The notes under the pieces were generated by a model. That model was not told where the DNA came from and made no database searches. It saw only the letters and a list, made by a program, of their open reading frames with translations. Source: Propionimicrobium sp963511305 (lineage in GTDB: Bacteria > Actinomycetota > Actinomycetes > Propionibacteriales > Propionibacteriaceae). Taken from it: DNA of 64,000 nucleotides. The translations under genes and the position numbers were made by a program. This document shows, one piece after another, positions 61,624-64,000 of the stretch (position 1 is its first letter; every line of letters starts with the position of its first letter). Location: contig CAUPIJ010000001.1 in the NCBI GenBank assembly GCA_963511305.1, positions 82,868-146,867 on the forward strand. Direction: 5' to 3'.

Positions 61624-61847
61624 CTAATTCGTGTGGAGCATGACGTCGCCGTCTTCTGGGTTTTCGTCCACCAAACCTACTATTGGATGCGGGACGTACG
61701 GCTCTTCTAGGTACGCGATGTCTTCTGCACTCAGCTCGACGTTTAGGGCGGCAACCGCGTCCTCAATGTACTTGGCCTTGCGCCGCCTACTACTGGAGAC
61801 GCGACACCCTTAGCCAAATGCCAGGCCAGAGTGAAGCGTCCTGCGTT
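61624..61847 (-). pseudogene. Aldo/keto reductase C-terminal remnant, frameshifted
   Basis: Reading the minus strand gives GRFTLAWHLAKGVASPVVG (from about 61847), then a -1 frameshift near 61781-61790, then KAKYIEDAVAALNVELSAED and YLEEPYVPHPIVG to a TAG at 61624. This is the C-terminal tail of an aldo/keto reductase. All of the N-terminal barrel is missing; the DNA upstream is the yoeB stop codon and the toxin gene. It looks like a leftover of a gene cut by insertion of the toxin-antitoxin block. Confidence 0.8.
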
Positions 61848-62114
61848 TTATTCATAGTGTGTCCACATCCGCAACACGAGAACTGTTTTTTGTTCTGGTA
61901 ATACTTTGTAGACCAGATGGTGTTGGATATTGATTCTTCGTGAATAGTAGCCGGATAGGTTTCCGACAAGCTTTTCGTAGCGTGGCGGATTAGTGAACGG
62001 ATCTTGAGCCAAAACATTTAGTAGTTTTTGTGTTTTTGGTTTAAGACCGCTACTGGCAAGTTTTTTGGCGTCTTTTTGTGCGGCTTTTGAGTAGACGATT
62101 TTCCAGTTACTCAC
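61848..62114 (-). CDS. yoeB: YoeB/Txe-family toxin
   Basis: Ribosome-dependent mRNA endonuclease of the RelE superfamily. 88 residues. It starts with the WKIVYSKAAQKDAKKLASSG pattern and ends with RRINIQHHLVYKVL and VLRMWTHYE. The C-terminal His-Tyr pair and the conserved Arg/Glu residues match active YoeB. It overlaps the antitoxin gene by four bases (ATGA). Toxicity cannot be judged by sequence alone. Confidence 0.93.
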   Translation of the reverse strand: MSNWKIVYSKAAQKDAKKLASSGLKPKTQKLLNVLAQDPFTNPPRYEKLVGNLSGYYSRRINIQHHLVYKVLPEQKTVLVLRMWTHYE

Positions 62115-62353
62115 CAGTCCAGCCTATTGCTAGCAGCTTCAACACCTTCTTGGTCGGCCTCGATGACCGATTGGCTCATACCTGGAATCGAGTTTAGGTA
62201 AAGGGTTTCTTGGATTGCGCTCCAATCGTCTTCACCTATTAATACTGCGTTGCCACGTTTGCCGGTGATGGTGATGGTTTGAGATTCTTCGTTGGCTTGA
62301 TCTACGAGTCGGTATAGGTTGGCTCGGGCTTTGGTAACACTTATGGCAGTCAT
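62111..62353 (-). CDS. yefM: YefM/Phd-family antitoxin
   Basis: 80 residues. The N-terminal Phd fold (AISVTKARANLYRLVDQAN, ITITGKRGNAVLIGEDDW) binds DNA and the C-terminal part (SVIEADQEGVEAASN) wraps the toxin. It is the first gene of the pair with a strong AAGGAGG site before ATG 62353. A palindrome in the promoter is a likely autoregulatory operator. Confidence 0.93.
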   Translation of the reverse strand: MTAISVTKARANLYRLVDQANEESQTITITGKRGNAVLIGEDDWSAIQETLYLNSIPGMSQSVIEADQEGVEAASNRLDW

Positions 62354-62373
62354 TTTTCCTCCTTCTTTAGTTA

Positions 62374-62402
62374 GTACGGTTTAACGTACATGAATGAGTA
62401 TA
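62374..62402 (-). promoter_or_regulatory. yefM-yoeB promoter and palindromic operator
   Basis: On the minus strand -10 TATACT occupies 62397-62402. Just downstream GTACG-GTTTAA-CGTAC (62374-62389 on the plus strand) forms an inverted repeat across the probable transcription start. It contains TGTACG/CGTACT half sites similar to the TGTACA core reported for YefM operators. Confidence 0.6.
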
Positions 62403-62752
62403 GCTGCAATTAGGTGAAAAATAACCCATCTGTTTTCAGGTGGTTTTGGGTATTAACCCATAAACAAGCCTATTTTCGCCCACTGGCATGGGAAAGCGCC
62501 GCTCTTCAAACTAGTATTAGCATCCTGATCGTTGTATCCAAAGCAACTGCTTGTGCGACCCGGCCTGCGGAACCTCAAACCTTTTAGCGACTCGCATACT
62601 TTTGGCGCTTGTTTCTCGGAGCCCTTCCATCAGCCTAGAAATCTGACAAACTGTGTCGACCCAGTGATAAGTCAAATACCTAGCCAGGAAGACTTCCGAA
62701 ACCAATAAAACCACTCCGGCAAGGCGAAACGCCAGGTTTTAGGGCATAAAAA

Positions 62753-62817
62753 TAGGACGCTCACTTTGTATCAAAATGAGCGTCCTAGTGGTTACTTACA
62801 CGTTCATTTTGATACAA
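62753..62817. repeat. Overlapping inverted repeats forming two alternative hairpins
   Basis: TAGGACGCTCA (62753-62763) pairs perfectly with TGAGCGTCCTA (62777-62787). The stretch TTGTATCAAAATGAGCG (62766-62782), in the loop and right arm of that hairpin, also pairs with CGTTCATTTTGATACAA (62801-62817) with one G-T pair. The two stems exclude each other. Confidence 0.8.
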
Positions 62818-62825
62818 GACTTCAG

Positions 62826-62878
62826 GTGTGCGCAAAAGCAGCCGAGGTGTGCGCAAAATCGGGGGTAGTGTGCGCAAA
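62826..62878. repeat. Three GTGTGCGCAAA direct repeats with 21-base period
   Basis: Copies begin at 62826, 62847 and 62868, exactly 21 bases apart (about two helical turns); the first two extend to GTGTGCGCAAAA. The spacers differ, so the motif rather than the whole unit is conserved. The arrangement resembles a protein-binding array (iteron or operator type). Confidence 0.85.
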
Positions 62879-62996
62879 TGCTAAGCGCCAAGTGCGATTT
62901 CTCGCTTACTCTTTCACCTGAGCATTTTCTGGTCAGGCTGAGAAGTGCCGAGGCTTGACTGAGGCGTCGGCGACTAGTGAAGCGAGTTATTCAGGA

Positions 62997-63080
62997 TTCC
63001 ATCCCAGACGATCCGCAGAGATGGCAAGCGCAGACCTGCTTTTACCAAACAGCCACCTACCTTCATTGGCGCAGATTTGT
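62997..63080 (-). pseudogene. Possible 3' remnant of a lost gene
   Basis: On the minus strand the frame ANEGRWLFGKSRSALAISAD followed by RLGWNPE ends with a TAA at 62997. The ending recalls C-termini of NAD-dependent epimerase-like proteins, but it is too short to assign. There is no start and it lies just past the cadD stop codon. Confidence 0.25.
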
Positions 63081-63093
63081 GATCTATCGATTC

Positions 63094-63699
63094 TTATAGA
63101 GCGATAAAACTCCACAGGTAAGTGAAGGTGCCATTTTCGAGCAGAATATACAGTCCGAGGCCAATAAATACGATCGGTACGATGATTTTCTCGTATTTTT
63201 CCACGGTTTCCCCAATGGCCGGAACGGATGCCAGACGTCGCGACAGCAGACACAGCAATAAAATCCCCAGGATAAACACAATGAGGACGACTAAAATCTG
63301 GATCGGAGTTTTCCCCGTGAAATACGGGATATAGATTCCAAGATTATCCCCACCCATAGCGACGGTGAGGCCGGTAAAGGCAAGGATTTTTGAGCCTTCC
63401 CCGCTTAGTTTTGATTCGAGATCGTCCTCGTCAACGTCCTCGTCTACGAAAATGGCTCTAATGCCAAGCGCGATCGGGATGAGACCCAGTAGCCCGATAA
63501 TCCAATCCTGTGGAATGAAGTTAAGGAAGTAGGCTGCGACCAGGCTGATTACAACCAGGATTCCTGTTCCAAGATATTGCCCGAAATAGATTGATTTTAT
63601 GTGTCTCTTGCCCTGGGTGACAAACAAAATAGTCAGGATAACCAGGTAATCGATTGATGTTGACACGAACACCAGGACGGAAGAAAAGACAGTTTCCAC
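63094..63699 (-). CDS. cadD: CadD-family cadmium resistance transporter
   Basis: Membrane exporter that confers cadmium resistance. 201 residues, family length. About six hydrophobic segments are present, with the start VLVFVSTSIDYLVILTILFV, ALGIRAIFVDEDVDEDDLES between segments and LTVAMGGDNLGIYIPYF, a LysE-superfamily-like motif. The start is a GTG (63697-63699) with GGAAAG nine bases upstream. The codon choice is more AT-rich than in the housekeeping genes, which suggests transfer. It follows arsC on the same strand by 56 bases. Confidence 0.88.
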   Translation of the reverse strand: METVFSSVLVFVSTSIDYLVILTILFVTQGKRHIKSIYFGQYLGTGILVVISLVAAYFLNFIPQDWIIGLLGLIPIALGIRAIFVDEDVDEDDLESKLSGEGSKILAFTGLTVAMGGDNLGIYIPYFTGKTPIQILVVLIVFILGILLLCLLSRRLASVPAIGETVEKYEKIIVPIVFIGLGLYILLENGTFTYLWSFIAL

Positions 63700-63755
63700 A
63701 AGCGGTGCTTTCCAACTTTAGGGTTAGGGTTATTTAATTCTGCGGATGGATGCGA

Positions 63756-64000
63756 CTAAATGCGTTCAAGTAAGTTCTTGACCCGCTTCGTGATGTCATC
63801 GCGGATTTCACGTACAGCTTCTATTGGTTGTCCAGAGGGATCAGCGACGGCCCAGTCCGCGTAGTGTGTGCCGGGGAAAACCGGGCACGATTCCCCGCAC
63901 CCCATCGTTATTACCCAATCGGCTGCTTTTACTTTCGCTGGGTCTAGTTTTTCTGGCTGCGCAAACGGCTCTAACCCGATTTCGGCGAGGGCGTCGCGCA
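63756..64000 (-). CDS. arsC: Arsenate reductase ArsC (C-terminal part, cut by window edge)
   Basis: Low-molecular-weight-phosphatase-type arsenate reductase. Only the last 81 residues are visible, starting RDALAEIGLEPFAQPEKLDP. The family region WVITMGCGESCPVFPGTHYADW contains two Cys residues that act in the thiol relay, and the tail is IRDDITKRVKNLLERI. The stop is TAG at 63756-63758. The N-terminal P-loop Cys lies beyond the right edge. It is probably in one operon with cadD. Confidence 0.88.
   Translation of the reverse strand, partial: RDALAEIGLEPFAQPEKLDPAKVKAADWVITMGCGESCPVFPGTHYADWAVADPSGQPIEAVREIRDDITKRVKNLLERI

Larger units (their letters stand above)
62403..63093. other. Gene-poor, repeat-bearing stretch next to toxin-antitoxin pair
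   Basis: No convincing gene in about 690 bases (62403-63093). A minus-strand open frame at 62517-62714 has no ribosome-binding site or recognisable domain. The stretch contains nested inverted repeats (62753-62817), three phased direct repeats (62826-62878) and a possible tail of a lost gene (62997-63080). Codon-like structure is otherwise absent and the AT content is higher than in the housekeeping part. Confidence 0.6.

Noticed and set aside
62517..62714. Minus-strand 65-codon open frame in the repeat-bearing gap
   Set aside because: No ribosome-binding site, no conserved motif and no operon context; kept only as part of the gap description.
62826..62878. CRISPR array
   Set aside because: Only three 11-base motifs with 10-base spacers; far too short for CRISPR repeats and spacers, and no cas gene is present.
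62987..63253. Minus-strand 88-codon frame overlapping cadD
   Set aside because: Mostly a shifted frame of cadD; only the last part (after 63080) is considered, as a possible gene tail.

Overview
The window comes from the chromosome of an actinomycete with moderate GC content. Several things point there: the conserved run rel-apt-secF-secD-yajC-ruvB-ruvA-ruvC-yebC, an MtrA-MtrB-LpqB signalling module, a GlgE-type maltosyltransferase, a PriA-like HisA, methylmalonyl-CoA epimerase, and several genes that start directly at a TAnnnT -10 box (leaderless). An Actinomycetaceae-like host fits, but the genus cannot be fixed by reading alone.

Positions 1-31000 are almost entirely housekeeping and mostly on the minus strand. 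In transcription order they hold gatC-gatA-gatB; hisI-trpC-trpB-trpA-lgt-dnaE and a membrane protein; hisD-hisC-hisB-hisH-priA and a double-GNAT protein; yebC-ruvC-ruvA-ruvB; yajC-secD-secF-apt-rel; and a metallo-beta-lactamase-fold hydrolase ahead of hisS, which runs off the left edge. Many genes overlap by 1-14 bases or touch, which suggests translational coupling. Only part of the Trp and His pathways is present: trpE, trpD, trpG, hisG, hisE and hisF are absent, and PriA probably also supplies the TrpF step.

Positions 31000-48500 carry alpha-glucan metabolism (glgX, glgE, glgB, and pgm further on), a branched-chain amino-acid carrier, a YciI protein, a thioredoxin-fold/TPR protein without a CXXC site, methylmalonyl-CoA epimerase, the mtrA-mtrB-lpqB operon, YqgE and a DUF2254 membrane protein. 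Strong hairpin terminators separate these units.

Positions 48500-61600 are more accessory. A purine-base cluster has an NCS1 permease and two unrelated deaminases side by side. Then come a DUF4230-like protein, a MobA-like nucleotidyltransferase and a PaiA-like acetyltransferase, followed by a D-serine cluster (YheO-type regulator, dsdA and a GntP permease that has lost its N-terminal third). The truncated permease is joined out of frame to a lipoprotein gene. A GH3 beta-glucosidase and a nicotinamidase follow.

Positions 61600-64000 look like mobile or recombining DNA with a different base composition. They hold a frameshifted aldo/keto reductase tail, a YefM-YoeB toxin-antitoxin pair with a palindromic operator, and a gene-free stretch of about 740 bases. 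That stretch contains two mutually exclusive hairpins followed by three GTGTGCGCAAA copies at exact 21-base spacing. A CadD-type cadmium transporter and an ArsC arsenate reductase, cut by the right edge, close the window. This repeat block is the part least explained by known features. No complete new system was proven. No rRNA, tRNA, CRISPR array or intact insertion sequence was recognised.
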